From Burkholderiales bacterium (lineage in GTDB: Bacteria; Pseudomonadota; Gammaproteobacteria; Burkholderiales; Burkholderiaceae_C), in assembly GCA_021414305.1 (NCBI GenBank), contig JAIOOS010000012.1, positions 62,001 to 126,000 on the forward strand: DNA of 64,000 nt, in the 5' to 3' direction. Each line of letters begins with the position of its first letter. The first letter of the stretch is position 1. The position numbers were made by a program, and so were the translations under genes. Positions 26,720 through 36,995 of this stretch are shown one piece after another. Under the pieces are notes generated by a model. That model searched no databases, was not told the DNA's origin, and saw nothing but the letters and a program-made list of their open reading frames with translations.

Positions 26720-28804
26720 CTAGGGCTTGTTGACGACGGCGAGAGCCTCGCGCCCGGCGTAGCGCTGCATCAGCGCCTGCTGCGCCGAGGGCCCGCCGGT
26801 CGCGACACGACTGTAGCTTCCGTCGGCGGCCAGCGTCCACGCGTCCTGCCCGTCGTGCAGGTAGGGCACCAGGCACTCGTCGATGACCCGCTGGCGCAGG
26901 CGCGCATCGCGCACCGGCCAGGCCACCTCGATCCGGCCATACATGTTGCGCGCCATCCAGTCGGCGCTCGACAGGTACAGCGCCTCGTCGTCGGCGCCCT
27001 CGCCCCAGCGGAAATAGGCGATGCGCGAATGCTCGAGGAAGCGGCCGACGATGGAGCGCACCCGGATCCGCTCGGTCGCGCCCGGAATGCCCGGCGGCAG
27101 CATGCAGGCGCCGCGAACGATCAGGTCGATGTCGGCGCCGGCCCGGGCGGCGCCGACCAGGGCGCCGATCAGGCCCACGTCGGTCAGGGCGTTGAGCTTG
27201 ACGACCACGCGCGCCGGCCGGCCCGCGGTGGCCGCCTCGGCCACCCGCGCCAGCAGGGCGACCATCTGCTTGTGCAGGGTGAACGGCGCCTGCAGCATGG
27301 CGCGCAGGGTGCGCGTGCGGCCCAGGCTCGCGAGCTGCTGGAACACGGCGTCGGCGTCGCCGGTCAGCTCGGGGTCGGCGGTGAAGTGGCCGATGTCCGT
27401 GTAGAGCCGCGCGGTGTTGCGGTTGTAGTTGCCGGTCGAGAGGTGCGCATAGCGGCGCAGGCGCCCCTCCTCGCGCCGCGTCACCAGCAGCAGCTTGGCA
27501 TGCGTCTTCAGCCCGACCACGCCGTAGACGACCTGGGCGCCGACCGCCTCCAGCCGCTCGGCCCAGTTGATGTTGGCCTCTTCGTCGAAGCGGGCCTGCA
27601 GCTCGACCACGGCCATCACTTCCTTGCCGCGCCGCGCCGCCTCGATCAGCAGGTCCATCAGCGGCGATTCGCTGCCGGCGCGGTAGATCGTCTGCTTGAT
27701 CGCCAGCACCCCCGGGTCGGCGACCGCTTCGCGCATGAACTGCACCACCGGCTCGAACGACTCGAACGGCTGGTGCAGCATCAGGTCGGCGGCACGGATC
27801 CGGTCGAACATCGACTGCTGGCGCGGCAGGCTCGCCGGCCACGCCGGCTGGAACGGCGGAAAGCGCAGCCCGGGTGCATCGGCCAGGTCGATCAGCTCGT
27901 TCATGCGCACCAGGTTGACCGGGCCGTTCACCTTGTAGAGGGCCGGCTCGGCGAGATTGAACTGCTGCAGCAGGAACTCCGACAGCTCCTGCGGGCAGGT
28001 GTTGACGACCTCGAGCCGCACCGCCTGGCCGAAGTGGCGCGTCGTCAGCCCCGAGCGCAGGGCCTGGCGCAGGTTGCTGACGTCGGCGTCGACCTCGAGA
28101 TCGGAGTCGCGGGTGATCCGGAACTGCGAGAACGACTCGACCTCGCGGCCGGGAAAGAGCTCGCCCAGGTGCGCCCGTATCACGCTCGTCAGCAGCACGA
28201 AGACCTGGTCGGTCCCGCTGCCCGGCAGCTTGATGACCCGCGGCAGCACCCGCGGCACCTTGACGATGCTGATCGCGTTGCGGCGGCCGAACGCGTCCTT
28301 GCCGCCGAGCCGGGCGATGAAATTGAGCGACTTGTTCGCCACCTGCGGGAAGGGATGCGCCGGGTCGAGCCCGACCGGCACGAGCAGCGGCCGGACCTGG
28401 CTCTCGAAGAACCGCTCGACCCAGCGCCGCTCGGTCTCGTTGCGGTCGGCGTGGTTGACGATGCGGATGCCGCTCTTCCCGAGCGCAGGCATCACCTCGT
28501 CGTTGAAGACCCGGTACTGCTCGTCGATCAGGGCGTGGGCCGCGGCCGCGAGCGCCTCGATGTCGGCGCCGCTGACGCCGGTGCCCGGCCGGCGAGAGGC
28601 CTCGAGGTTGTCGGCGAAACGGACCTCGAAGAACTCGTCGAGATTCGAGGAGACGATGCAGACGTAGCGCAGCCGCTCGAGCAGCGGCACGTCGTCGCGG
28701 CGCGCCTGCTCCAGGACCCGTCGATTGAACTCGAGAATCGCGGTTTCGCGGTTCAGCAAAGGGGGCAGGCCCGATTGCGGCCAGCCTGTCGCGGTCTCCG
28801 TCAC
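26720..28804 (-). CDS. ppk1: polyphosphate kinase 1
   Basis: 694-residue Ppk1 that makes polyphosphate from ATP. Normal length. It starts with GTG (reading MTETATGWPQ), followed by NRETAILEFNRRVLEQA. Motifs are YRAGSESPLMDLLIEAARRGK, the KTHAKLLLV motif carrying the phosphorylated histidine, and LEHSRIAYFRWG with a second His, both known to be essential in Ppk1. sixA follows on the same strand, ppx converges with the pair. Confidence 0.93.
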   Translation of the reverse strand: MTETATGWPQSGLPPLLNRETAILEFNRRVLEQARRDDVPLLERLRYVCIVSSNLDEFFEVRFADNLEASRRPGTGVSGADIEALAAAAHALIDEQYRVFNDEVMPALGKSGIRIVNHADRNETERRWVERFFESQVRPLLVPVGLDPAHPFPQVANKSLNFIARLGGKDAFGRRNAISIVKVPRVLPRVIKLPGSGTDQVFVLLTSVIRAHLGELFPGREVESFSQFRITRDSDLEVDADVSNLRQALRSGLTTRHFGQAVRLEVVNTCPQELSEFLLQQFNLAEPALYKVNGPVNLVRMNELIDLADAPGLRFPPFQPAWPASLPRQQSMFDRIRAADLMLHQPFESFEPVVQFMREAVADPGVLAIKQTIYRAGSESPLMDLLIEAARRGKEVMAVVELQARFDEEANINWAERLEAVGAQVVYGVVGLKTHAKLLLVTRREEGRLRRYAHLSTGNYNRNTARLYTDIGHFTADPELTGDADAVFQQLASLGRTRTLRAMLQAPFTLHKQMVALLARVAEAATAGRPARVVVKLNALTDVGLIGALVGAARAGADIDLIVRGACMLPPGIPGATERIRVRSIVGRFLEHSRIAYFRWGEGADDEALYLSSADWMARNMYGRIEVAWPVRDARLRQRVIDECLVPYLHDGQDAWTLAADGSYSRVATGGPSAQQALMQRYAGREALAVVNKP

Positions 28805-28903
28805 CCCGCGAGTTTATGAACTTTGTGCGACAGGACGATGACAGGCGCCTGCCCCGGCAGGCGCCCCCCGGCGCCGGGCTCTGCCCGGCCGGCGTCGGTC
28901 GGC

Positions 28904-30124
28904 CTACTGGGACTCGGCCGAGATCACGTTGCCGAAGCGGATCCAGCTCTTGCCGTCGAAGCGCATCAGCTGCACCGCCTCGATCGGCGCGTAGTCCTTC
29001 GGGCCGGTGTTGATCCTGATCCCGGGCAGCGACATGCCGGTGTCGAAGTTCTTCAGGTTCGCAGCCTGCTTCATCACGTTCTCGCGGGTCAGGTTGTCGC
29101 CGCACTGCTTGAGCACCTGCACCAGCGTGCGCGCCGCCGCGTAGCCGTAGGTGTTGGAGGCGTCGGCGAGGTTGCCGTCGGGGTAGTACTTCTTCATGAA
29201 GGCGCGCCATTCGACCATCTCGGGGTCGTTGTCCCACTGCGGGTCGGTCGGGTCCTTGCCGTAGTTGGAAGAGAGGATGCCCACCGACTTGTCCAGGCCC
29301 GCCGGCGTGAGCACCGCGCCGACCGAGAGCGAGACGTTGTTCAGGTAGTGGACCGGCTTCCAGCCGATGTCGAACGCCTTCCTGATGGCCTGGGCGGCGA
29401 ACTTCGGCGTCGTGATGTTGACGAACACGTCGGCGCCCGAGCCTTGCAGCTGCACGACCTGCGAGTCGACGGTCGGGTCGCTGGTCTCGTACGACACTTC
29501 GGCGACGATCATCGTCTTCGCCTTGTCGCCGAGACCGTCCTTCAGCCCCTTCAGGTAATCCTTGCCGTAGTCGTCGTTCTGGTACAGCACGCCGATCTTC
29601 GCGTTCGGCTTGGACTGCAGGATGTGCTTGGCGTAGATCGTGGTCTCGGTCTGGTAGTTGGGCTGCCAGCCCATGGTCCACGGGTTGTTCTGCGGGTCGT
29701 TCCACTTGGTCGCGCCGGTGGCGACGAACAGCTGCGGCACCTTCTTCGCGTTCATGTACTTGTGGATCGCCGTGTTCGCCGCCGTGCCGAGCGGCTGGAA
29801 CACGAGCAGCACCTCGTCCTGCTCGACCAGGCGGCGCACCATCTCCACCGTCTTCGGCGGGCTGTAGGCGTCGTCGAGGGTGATGAAGTTGATCTTGCGG
29901 CCGTTGATGCCGCCCTCGTCGTTGATCTTCTTGAAGTAGGCCGCCTCGACCTTGCCGATCGTCCCGTAGGCCGAGGCGGGGCCGCTGTAGGGCATGGTGT
30001 TGCCGACCTTGATCTCGGTGTCGGTGGCGCCCGGGTCGTACTTCTTCTGCGCCGCGGCCGGAGCGGCCGCGAGAGCCAGGGCCACGGCCGCGCTCGCCGA
30101 CGCGAGCAGGTTCTTGACTGACAT
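28904..30124 (-). CDS. livK: branched-chain amino-acid-type ABC transporter substrate-binding protein
   Basis: 406-residue periplasmic binding protein (type I fold) with signal peptide MSVKNLLASASAAVALALAAAPAAAQ. The mature part starts TDTEIKVGNTMPYSGPASAYG, the LivK/HmgA-type pattern. It probably binds branched-chain amino acids or a similar hydrophobic ligand. It is the last gene of the livG-livF-livH-livM-livK operon, 41 bases after livM, so all five subunits are encoded together. Confidence 0.88.
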   Translation of the reverse strand: MSVKNLLASASAAVALALAAAPAAAQKKYDPGATDTEIKVGNTMPYSGPASAYGTIGKVEAAYFKKINDEGGINGRKINFITLDDAYSPPKTVEMVRRLVEQDEVLLVFQPLGTAANTAIHKYMNAKKVPQLFVATGATKWNDPQNNPWTMGWQPNYQTETTIYAKHILQSKPNAKIGVLYQNDDYGKDYLKGLKDGLGDKAKTMIVAEVSYETSDPTVDSQVVQLQGSGADVFVNITTPKFAAQAIRKAFDIGWKPVHYLNNVSLSVGAVLTPAGLDKSVGILSSNYGKDPTDPQWDNDPEMVEWRAFMKKYYPDGNLADASNTYGYAAARTLVQVLKQCGDNLTRENVMKQAANLKNFDTGMSLPGIRINTGPKDYAPIEAVQLMRFDGKSWIRFGNVISAESQ

Positions 30125-30165
30125 GATGGTCTCCGGTTGGCGGCGGTCTGGAATCGAACCGCCTC

Positions 30166-31182
30166 TCATCGCTGGGCAGGGGGGCGACGCCGGATCCGCG
30201 CCCAGCCGAGGCGGATCGCACCGTTGATGCCCATCGGCATCAGGAACATGAAACCGATCAGGAAGATGCCGTAGATCGCCCACGGCGCCGCCTTCGAGAT
30301 CTGGTCGGCGACGTTCGGAATGAACTGGATGAAGATGGCGCCGAACACCGCGCCCGGAATCGACGCCAGCCCGCCGATGACGATGCCGGTAAGCAGGCCG
30401 ATCGACAGGCCGATCGAGAAGCTGTCGGGCGCGACGAACTGGATCGCGATCGCGCCGAGCGCGCCGGCGATGCCGGTGTACATCGCGCTGACGCCGAAGG
30501 CGAGCGACTTGTAGAGCGCGGTGTCGATGCCCATCGCCGAGGCGGCGATCGGATGGTCGCGGATCGCCACCAGCGCCCGCCCGACGCGGCCGCGCACCAG
30601 GTTCCAGCCGATCACGAACATGACGACGGCGATGGCGAGGGTGAACAGGTACAGCCACTGGTCGGGGCTCAGCTTCCAGCCGAACGGCGCGTCGGGCTTG
30701 ACGATGACGATGCCCTGCACGCCGCCGGTCCACTGCTCGACGTGCTTGCTCTTCAGGAGCTGCGGCATGGTCACGCCGAGGGCGAAGGTGGCGAGCGCGA
30801 GGTAGTGCCCTTCGAGGCGCAGCGCCGGCAGGCCGAAGAGAAAGCCGACGCCGAGGCAGAGCACGCCGGCGACCGGCACCGTCGCCCAGTAGGGCACGCC
30901 CATCCTGTCCATCATGATCGCCGCCACGTACGCGCCGATCGCGTAGAACGCGCCGTGGCCGAGCGAGATCTGGCCGTTGTAGCCGGTGAGGATGTTCAGG
31001 CCCAGCAGGGCGATCGAGTAGACGAGCACCAGGGTGAACTGGAAGGTGCGGTAGTTGCTCACCAGGAAGGGCAAGGCGCAGGCAACGACGAGCAGCAGGG
31101 CCAGGCCGACGAGGCGCATCCGCCGCGCGCTCGCCGCGGCCGCGAGCGGCGGCGCGGGAAGCGGCGGAACGACGGCGCTCAT
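30166..31182 (-). CDS. livM: branched-chain amino-acid ABC permease LivM
   Basis: 338-residue inner-membrane permease. The LivM signature is visible as GLNILTGYNGQISLGHGAFYAIGAY and EGHYLALATFALG, with GALGAIAIQF and the EAA-like RVGRALVAIRDHPIAASAMGID loop. N-terminal Ala/Pro-rich lead before the first segment. It lies 7 bases after livH. Confidence 0.9.
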   Translation of the reverse strand: MSAVVPPLPAPPLAAAASARRMRLVGLALLLVVACALPFLVSNYRTFQFTLVLVYSIALLGLNILTGYNGQISLGHGAFYAIGAYVAAIMMDRMGVPYWATVPVAGVLCLGVGFLFGLPALRLEGHYLALATFALGVTMPQLLKSKHVEQWTGGVQGIVIVKPDAPFGWKLSPDQWLYLFTLAIAVVMFVIGWNLVRGRVGRALVAIRDHPIAASAMGIDTALYKSLAFGVSAMYTGIAGALGAIAIQFVAPDSFSIGLSIGLLTGIVIGGLASIPGAVFGAIFIQFIPNVADQISKAAPWAIYGIFLIGFMFLMPMGINGAIRLGWARIRRRPPAQR

Positions 31183-31189
31183 CCTGCCC

Positions 31190-32062
31190 TCACACCCGGG
31201 TCACCTGCACCGAGCCGAACAGCCCCGACGGCTTGACCAGCAGCACGCCGACGATCAGCACCAGCGCCACCGAGAGCTTGAGCTCGTTGCCGACGACATA
31301 GGCGCCGAGCACGTTCTCGAGCACGCCGACGAGGAAGCCGCCGACGACCGCGCCGCCAGGGCTGTCGATGCCGCCGATCAGCGCCGCCGCGAAGGCGTAG
31401 AGCAGGATCCCGGCCATCATGTTCGGATCGAGGTAGACGATCGGCGCGACCATCATCCCGGCGACCGCGCCGATCGCCGCCGCCAGGCCCCAGCCGAGCG
31501 CCAGCATCCAGGCCACCCGGATGCCGACCAGGCGGCTCGAGGTCGGGTTCTGCGCCGCCGCGCGCATCGCCAGGCCGAGCGTGGTGAAGCGGAAGAACGC
31601 CCAGAGCAGGGTCAGCACGACCAGGGTGACGACGATGGCGCCGAGCTCGTGCGACGACAGGTACTTCTGGCCGAACAGCGACTCCTTCGGAAAGGGACTG
31701 GGGAAGACCTTGATCGTGTAGGTGAAGATCCAGCCGGCGACGCTGTTGAAGATGACGAGGAGGCCGATGAACACGATCACCAGCTGCAGCACCGAGGTGC
31801 TGCGGATGTTGCGCATGATGAAGTGCTGGATCGCCAGGCCGAGCACGAAGGCGAAGGCGATCGTCAGGAAGAACGCGGCCCAGTACGGCACGCCGGCGTT
31901 GATCAGGGCCCAGGCGATGTAGGTCGAGAACATCGCCATCTCGCCCTGCGCGAAATTGAGCAGGTGCGTCGCCTGGTGGATCATCACCAGCGCCAGCGCG
32001 ACGCTGGCATAGATGCCGCCGGTGGCGAGCCCGCCGAGAACCTGGTGCCAGAAGGCGTCCAT
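31190..32062 (-). CDS. livH: branched-chain amino-acid ABC permease LivH
   Basis: 290-residue permease with the LivH pattern GLATGGIYASVALALVMIHQATHLLNFAQGEMAMF at the N-terminus, where NFAQGE is the family hallmark. The loop LAMRAAAQNPTSSRLVGI fits the ATPase-contact EAA motif. Located 12 bases after livF and just before livM. Confidence 0.9.
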   Translation of the reverse strand: MDAFWHQVLGGLATGGIYASVALALVMIHQATHLLNFAQGEMAMFSTYIAWALINAGVPYWAAFFLTIAFAFVLGLAIQHFIMRNIRSTSVLQLVIVFIGLLVIFNSVAGWIFTYTIKVFPSPFPKESLFGQKYLSSHELGAIVVTLVVLTLLWAFFRFTTLGLAMRAAAQNPTSSRLVGIRVAWMLALGWGLAAAIGAVAGMMVAPIVYLDPNMMAGILLYAFAAALIGGIDSPGGAVVGGFLVGVLENVLGAYVVGNELKLSVALVLIVGVLLVKPSGLFGSVQVTRV

Positions 32063-32074
32063 GGCGTCGGGCCG

Positions 32075-32791
<717 letters not shown>

Positions 32792-32846
32792 CGACGAGCC
32801 TCCGCGCTTCGCGCTGCGGTATTCGCCTTGGGAGCGGCCCGGCGGC

Positions 32847-33653
32847 TCATGCCGCGGTCCCGAGATAGGCCTTGATCACCTCGGGATGCGCACGCACCTC
32901 GTCGGGCGTGCCGTCGGCGATCTTGCGGCCGAAGTTGAGCGCGACGACCTTGTCGGAGATGCTCATCACCAGGCTCATGTGGTGCTCCACCAGCAGCACC
33001 GTCATCTGCAGGCGATCGCGGATGTCGCGGATCAGCCGGCCGAGCGTGCCCACCTCCTCGTGATTCAGGCCGGCCGCCGGCTCGTCGAGCAGCAGCAGCT
33101 TCGGATCGCTGGACAGCGCGCGCGCCAGCTCGACGCGCTTCTGCATCGGGAACGGCAGGGCTGCGACCGGCGTGTCGGCGAGCGCGTCGAGGCCGACGAA
33201 GTGCACCAGCTCGCGCGCGCGCTCGACCGTGCGCCGCTCCTCGGCGCCGACCCGCGCCAGGCGCAGCGCGTTCGAGAGGAAGCCGCTCGATGTGCGGCAG
33301 TGGCGCCCGACCTTCACGTTGTCGAGCACGCTCATGCGCGCGAACAGCGCCACGTTCTGGAAGGTCCGGCCGATGCCGAGCGCGGCGATGCGATGGCGCG
33401 GCACCTGCAGCAGCGGCTGGCCGTCGAACGAGACCGAGCCGCCGTTGCACTCGTAGAGGCGCGACAGGCAGTTGAAGAGCGTCGTCTTGCCTGCCCCGTT
33501 GGGGCCGATCAGCCCGGCGATCTGGCCCGCCTCGACGCCGAACGACACGCCGTCGAGGGCGACGATGCCGCCGAAGCGCACGGACATGTCCGACACCTCG
33601 AGCAGCCGCTTGCCGCCGGCCGTTCCCGCCACTTCCTCTTCCGCCTGGGCCAT
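32847..33653 (-). CDS. livG: branched-chain amino-acid ABC ATPase LivG
   Basis: 268-residue ATPase, first gene of the liv operon. Walker A LIGPNGAGKTTLFNCLS, LivG-type GIGRTFQNVALFARMSVLDNV, Walker B LLLLDEPAAGLNHEE and LLVEHHMSLVMSISD. The signature region reads LPFPMQKRVELARALS, where the usual LSGGQ-type sequence is replaced by LPFPMQK, as in many LivG proteins. The start ATG 33653 follows a 157-base gap from polA that must hold the promoter; no clear -35/-10 was picked out. Confidence 0.88.
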   Translation of the reverse strand: MAQAEEEVAGTAGGKRLLEVSDMSVRFGGIVALDGVSFGVEAGQIAGLIGPNGAGKTTLFNCLSRLYECNGGSVSFDGQPLLQVPRHRIAALGIGRTFQNVALFARMSVLDNVKVGRHCRTSSGFLSNALRLARVGAEERRTVERARELVHFVGLDALADTPVAALPFPMQKRVELARALSSDPKLLLLDEPAAGLNHEEVGTLGRLIRDIRDRLQMTVLLVEHHMSLVMSISDKVVALNFGRKIADGTPDEVRAHPEVIKAYLGTAA

Positions 33654-33810
33654 CAAGCTCACCCGTTGCTCGCTGGGGGCACCCCAGCCGCGCGTCAAAG
33701 GTCCGAGGGCAATGTAATCCGCGTCATTGGCGGCGATGCAGCGAATCGATAGTGGCAAACCCTTGAGCGCGGATCGCGCTGTCACCTGCGCGACACCCCG
33801 AAGGCAAAGC

Positions 33811-36579
33811 TCAGTGCGCCTGGTCCCAGTTCGGGCCGACGCCGACATCGGCCACCAGCGGCACGGCGAGCGTCGCCACGCCGGCCATGATGCGCGGCAC
33901 CGCTTCCCTCGCCCACTCGATCTCGGCGGTGGGCACCTCGAACACGAGCTCGTCGTGCACCTGCATGATCATCCGCGTCGCCCGCGCTTCGCGGTCGAGC
34001 GTGTCCTGCACCGCGATCATCGCCAGCTTGATCAGGTCGGCCGCGGTTCCCTGCATCGGCGCGTTGATCGCCTGGCGCTCGGCCGCGGAGCGGCGCGGTC
34101 CCGGCTTCCTGATCTCCGGCAGGTGCACGCGCCGGCCGAACAGCGTCTCGACCCAGCCCTTCTCGATGGCGCCGGCGCGGGTCTCGTCCATGTAGCGCTT
34201 GACGCCGGGGTAGCGCGCGAAATAGCGCTCGATGTAGGCGGTGGCGGCGCTGCGCTCGATGCCCAGGTTCTGCGCCAGGCCGAACGCGCTCATGCCGTAG
34301 ATCAGGCCGAAGTTGATGACCTTGGCGAAGCGCCGCTGCTCGGCGCTCACCGCCTCGAGGTCGCCGCCGGCGAACACCTCGGCGGCCGTGGCGCGGTGCA
34401 CGTCGATGCCGGCGCCGAAGGCGTGCAGCAGGCCGGCGTCGGCCGAGAGGTGGGCCATGATGCGCAGCTCGATCTGCGAATAGTCGGCCGAGAGGATGAC
34501 GGCGCCCGCGGGGGCGATGAAGGCCTCGCGCACGCGGCGGCCTTCTGCCGTGCGGATCGGGATGTTCTGCAGGTTCGGGTCGTTGCTCGAGAGTCGCCCG
34601 GTCACCGCGACCGCCTGCGCGTACGTGGTGTGCACCCTGCCCGTGGCCGGGTTCACCATCAGCGGCAGCTTGTCGGTGTAGGTGCCCTTCAGCTTCGAGA
34701 GGCTGCGGTGCTCGAGCAGGCGCGCCGGCAGCGGATAGTCCTTGCCGAGCTCGGCCAGCACCTCCTCGTCGGTCGAGGGCGCGCCGCTCGCGGTCTTGCG
34801 GCCCACGGGCAGGCCGAGCTTGCCGAACAGGATCTCGCCGATCTGCTTCGGGCTGCCGAGGTTGAACGGCTGGCCGGCGAGCGCGAACGCCTCGTTCTCG
34901 AGCGCGATCATGCGTTCGGCGAGCTCGCGGCTCTGCGTCGCGAGCACGGCCGAATCGATCAGCACGCCGGTGCGCTCGATCCGCGCCAGCACCGCCGAGG
35001 CCGGCATCTCGATCCGCCGGTAGACCTCGGCGAGGCCGGGCTCGGCCTCGATCTGCGGCAGCATCGCCTGGTGCACGTGCAGCGCCATCTCGGCGTCTTC
35101 GGCGGCGAACGAGGTCGCGCGCTCGATCGAGACCTGGGCGAACGGGATCTGGTTCACGCCCTTGCCGCAGACCTCCTCGTAGGTGAGCGCGGTGCGCCCG
35201 AGGTGGCGAAACGCCAGGCTCTCCAGGCTGTGCGCCTTGTGCGCCTCGAGCACGTAGCTCTGGAGCATGGTGTCGTGGCGCCAGCCGCGCACCTCGACGC
35301 CGAGCCGGGCGAAGACATGGCTGTCGGCCTTGACGTTCTGCCCGACCTTGACCGCCTCGCCGTTCTCCAGCCAGGGGCGCAGGCGCTGCAGCGCATCGTC
35401 GAGCGCGATCTGGTCGGGGGCGCCGGCGTAGTCGTGGGCCAGCGGGACGTAGGCGGCCTCGCCCGGCGCGACCGAGAGCGAGAGGCCGATCAGGTTGGCG
35501 CGGATCGGATCGGGCGAGTCGGTGGCGATGTCGAGCGCGGCGAGGGGCGCGGCCTCGACCCGGCGGACCCAGGCGTCGAGCGCCTCGAGCGTCGTGACCG
35601 TCTCGTAGTTCCTGACGATCGCCTCGGACGGCACGCTGTCGGGAACGTCGAGCGTCGCCTGGGCGCCCACGGTGGCGGGGGCAGCGGCGCCGCCACCGCT
35701 ACGGCCGCCCGCCGCCTCGAGCTCCTTTCGCATCGAGGCGAAGCCGTAGCGGTCGTAGAACGCCATCATCGCAGGCACGTCGATCGGGCCGAGCGCGAGC
35801 GCGTCGAACTCGGGCCAGCCTAGAACGTGGCCGCTCAGGTCGCAGTCGGTCGCCACCGTCACCAGGCGGCGGCCCTGCGGCAGCCAGTCGAGCGCCTTCC
35901 TCAGGTTCTCGCCGACCACGCCCTTGATCGACTCCGCCGCGGCGATCACGCCGTCGAGCGAGCCGTGCTCGGCGAGCCACTTCACCGCGGTCTTGGGGCC
36001 GACCTTGTCGACGCCCGGGATGTTGTCGACCGAGTCGCCGATGAGGGCGAGGTAGTCGACGATCCGCTCCGGCGGCACGCCGAACTTGGCGGCCACGCCG
36101 GCGACGTCGAGCTTCTCGTTGCTCATCGTGTTGATCAGCGTCACCTGCTCGTTGACGAGCTGCGCCAGGTCCTTGTCGCCAGTCGAGATCACGACCTTGA
36201 AGCCGCCCTTGGCGGCCATGCACGAGATCGTGCCGATCGCGTCGTCGGCCTCGATGCCGGGGACGATGAGCACCGGCCAGCCGAGCAACTTGACGGCCTC
36301 GACGATCGGCTCGATCTGCAGCGCCAGGTCCGAGGGCATCGCCGTGCGCGTCGCCTTGTATTCCGGATACCAGTCGTCGCGGAAGGTCTTGCCCTTGTCG
36401 TCGAAGACGCAGGCGCCGTGCGCCGCCGGGTACTGCTCGCGCAGCAGCTTCATCATCGAGACCACGCCGCGGATCGCCCCGGTCGGAACGCCGCCGGGTC
36501 CGCGCAGATCGGGCAGCGCGTGATAGGCGCGATAGAGATAGCTCGAACCGTCGACGAGCAGCAATGTCCTGTCCACCAT
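33811..36579 (-). CDS. polA: DNA polymerase I with altered 3'-5' exonuclease site
   Basis: 922-residue PolA for gap filling and Okazaki-fragment maturation. The 5' nuclease domain (MVDRTLLLVDGSSYLYRAYH, GIEADDAIGT) and the polymerase domain (VTGRLSSNDPNLQNIP, ILSADYSQIELRIMAHLS, RRFAKVINFGLIYGM, QVHDELVFEV) look intact. In the 3'-5' exonuclease domain the usual DTET motif reads D350-I-A352-T, so the Glu matching E. coli E357 is Ala, and the Tyr matching Y497 is Phe491. The aspartates matching D424 (VGQNVKAD) and D501 remain. Proofreading is probably weak or lost; see the finding. Confidence 0.95.
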   Translation of the reverse strand: MVDRTLLLVDGSSYLYRAYHALPDLRGPGGVPTGAIRGVVSMMKLLREQYPAAHGACVFDDKGKTFRDDWYPEYKATRTAMPSDLALQIEPIVEAVKLLGWPVLIVPGIEADDAIGTISCMAAKGGFKVVISTGDKDLAQLVNEQVTLINTMSNEKLDVAGVAAKFGVPPERIVDYLALIGDSVDNIPGVDKVGPKTAVKWLAEHGSLDGVIAAAESIKGVVGENLRKALDWLPQGRRLVTVATDCDLSGHVLGWPEFDALALGPIDVPAMMAFYDRYGFASMRKELEAAGGRSGGGAAAPATVGAQATLDVPDSVPSEAIVRNYETVTTLEALDAWVRRVEAAPLAALDIATDSPDPIRANLIGLSLSVAPGEAAYVPLAHDYAGAPDQIALDDALQRLRPWLENGEAVKVGQNVKADSHVFARLGVEVRGWRHDTMLQSYVLEAHKAHSLESLAFRHLGRTALTYEEVCGKGVNQIPFAQVSIERATSFAAEDAEMALHVHQAMLPQIEAEPGLAEVYRRIEMPASAVLARIERTGVLIDSAVLATQSRELAERMIALENEAFALAGQPFNLGSPKQIGEILFGKLGLPVGRKTASGAPSTDEEVLAELGKDYPLPARLLEHRSLSKLKGTYTDKLPLMVNPATGRVHTTYAQAVAVTGRLSSNDPNLQNIPIRTAEGRRVREAFIAPAGAVILSADYSQIELRIMAHLSADAGLLHAFGAGIDVHRATAAEVFAGGDLEAVSAEQRRFAKVINFGLIYGMSAFGLAQNLGIERSAATAYIERYFARYPGVKRYMDETRAGAIEKGWVETLFGRRVHLPEIRKPGPRRSAAERQAINAPMQGTAADLIKLAMIAVQDTLDREARATRMIMQVHDELVFEVPTAEIEWAREAVPRIMAGVATLAVPLVADVGVGPNWDQAH

Positions 36580-36631
36580 CCGGGCAATTGTGAAGGATGG
36601 TCCCGCGCACCCCGGGCCTAGAATGGCCGCC

Positions 36632-36973
36632 ATGAACACCCTGTCGCGGGCCCGGATCGCCGCCCTGCTGGTCCTCTGCGGCGCCGCCGCGCAGGCCGCG
36701 GACGCGCCGGCGCCGCCCGCGGCCCCTGCCACCGAGCCGGCCGGCAGGGAAGTGAAGGAGCCGGTCGTCCAGCGCACCGTCATCGACGACGGTCGCGCCG
36801 TGATCGAGGAGCTGCGGGTGCGCGGCCAGCTCGTCAAGGCGACGGTTCATCCCAAGGACGGCTCGCCCAGCTACGAGATCATCGTCGGCGACGGCTCGCG
36901 CGATCTGTCCGAAGGCAGGAACAATTCGCGCGGCGCCGCCGGCAAGCGCGTCTGGAACGTCCTGACGTTCTGA
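36632..36973 (+). CDS. DUF2782 periplasmic protein
   Basis: 113 residues with a signal peptide (MNTLSRARIAALLVLCGAAA, cleavage near QAADA). The mature part is Pro/Ala-rich then VQRTVIDDGRAVIEELRVRG and SYEIIVGDGSRDLS, the DUF2782 pattern. Function is unknown. An ATG three codons upstream (36623) is an alternative. It is divergent from polA (52 bases) and opens the plus-strand run to PhoD; polA/DUF2782/thrB is a layout common in betaproteobacteria as I recall it. Confidence 0.82.
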   Translation: MNTLSRARIAALLVLCGAAAQAADAPAPPAAPATEPAGREVKEPVVQRTVIDDGRAVIEELRVRGQLVKATVHPKDGSPSYEIIVGDGSRDLSEGRNNSRGAAGKRVWNVLTF

Positions 36974-36995
36974 CCGGGTCCTGCCTCTTTTCTCG

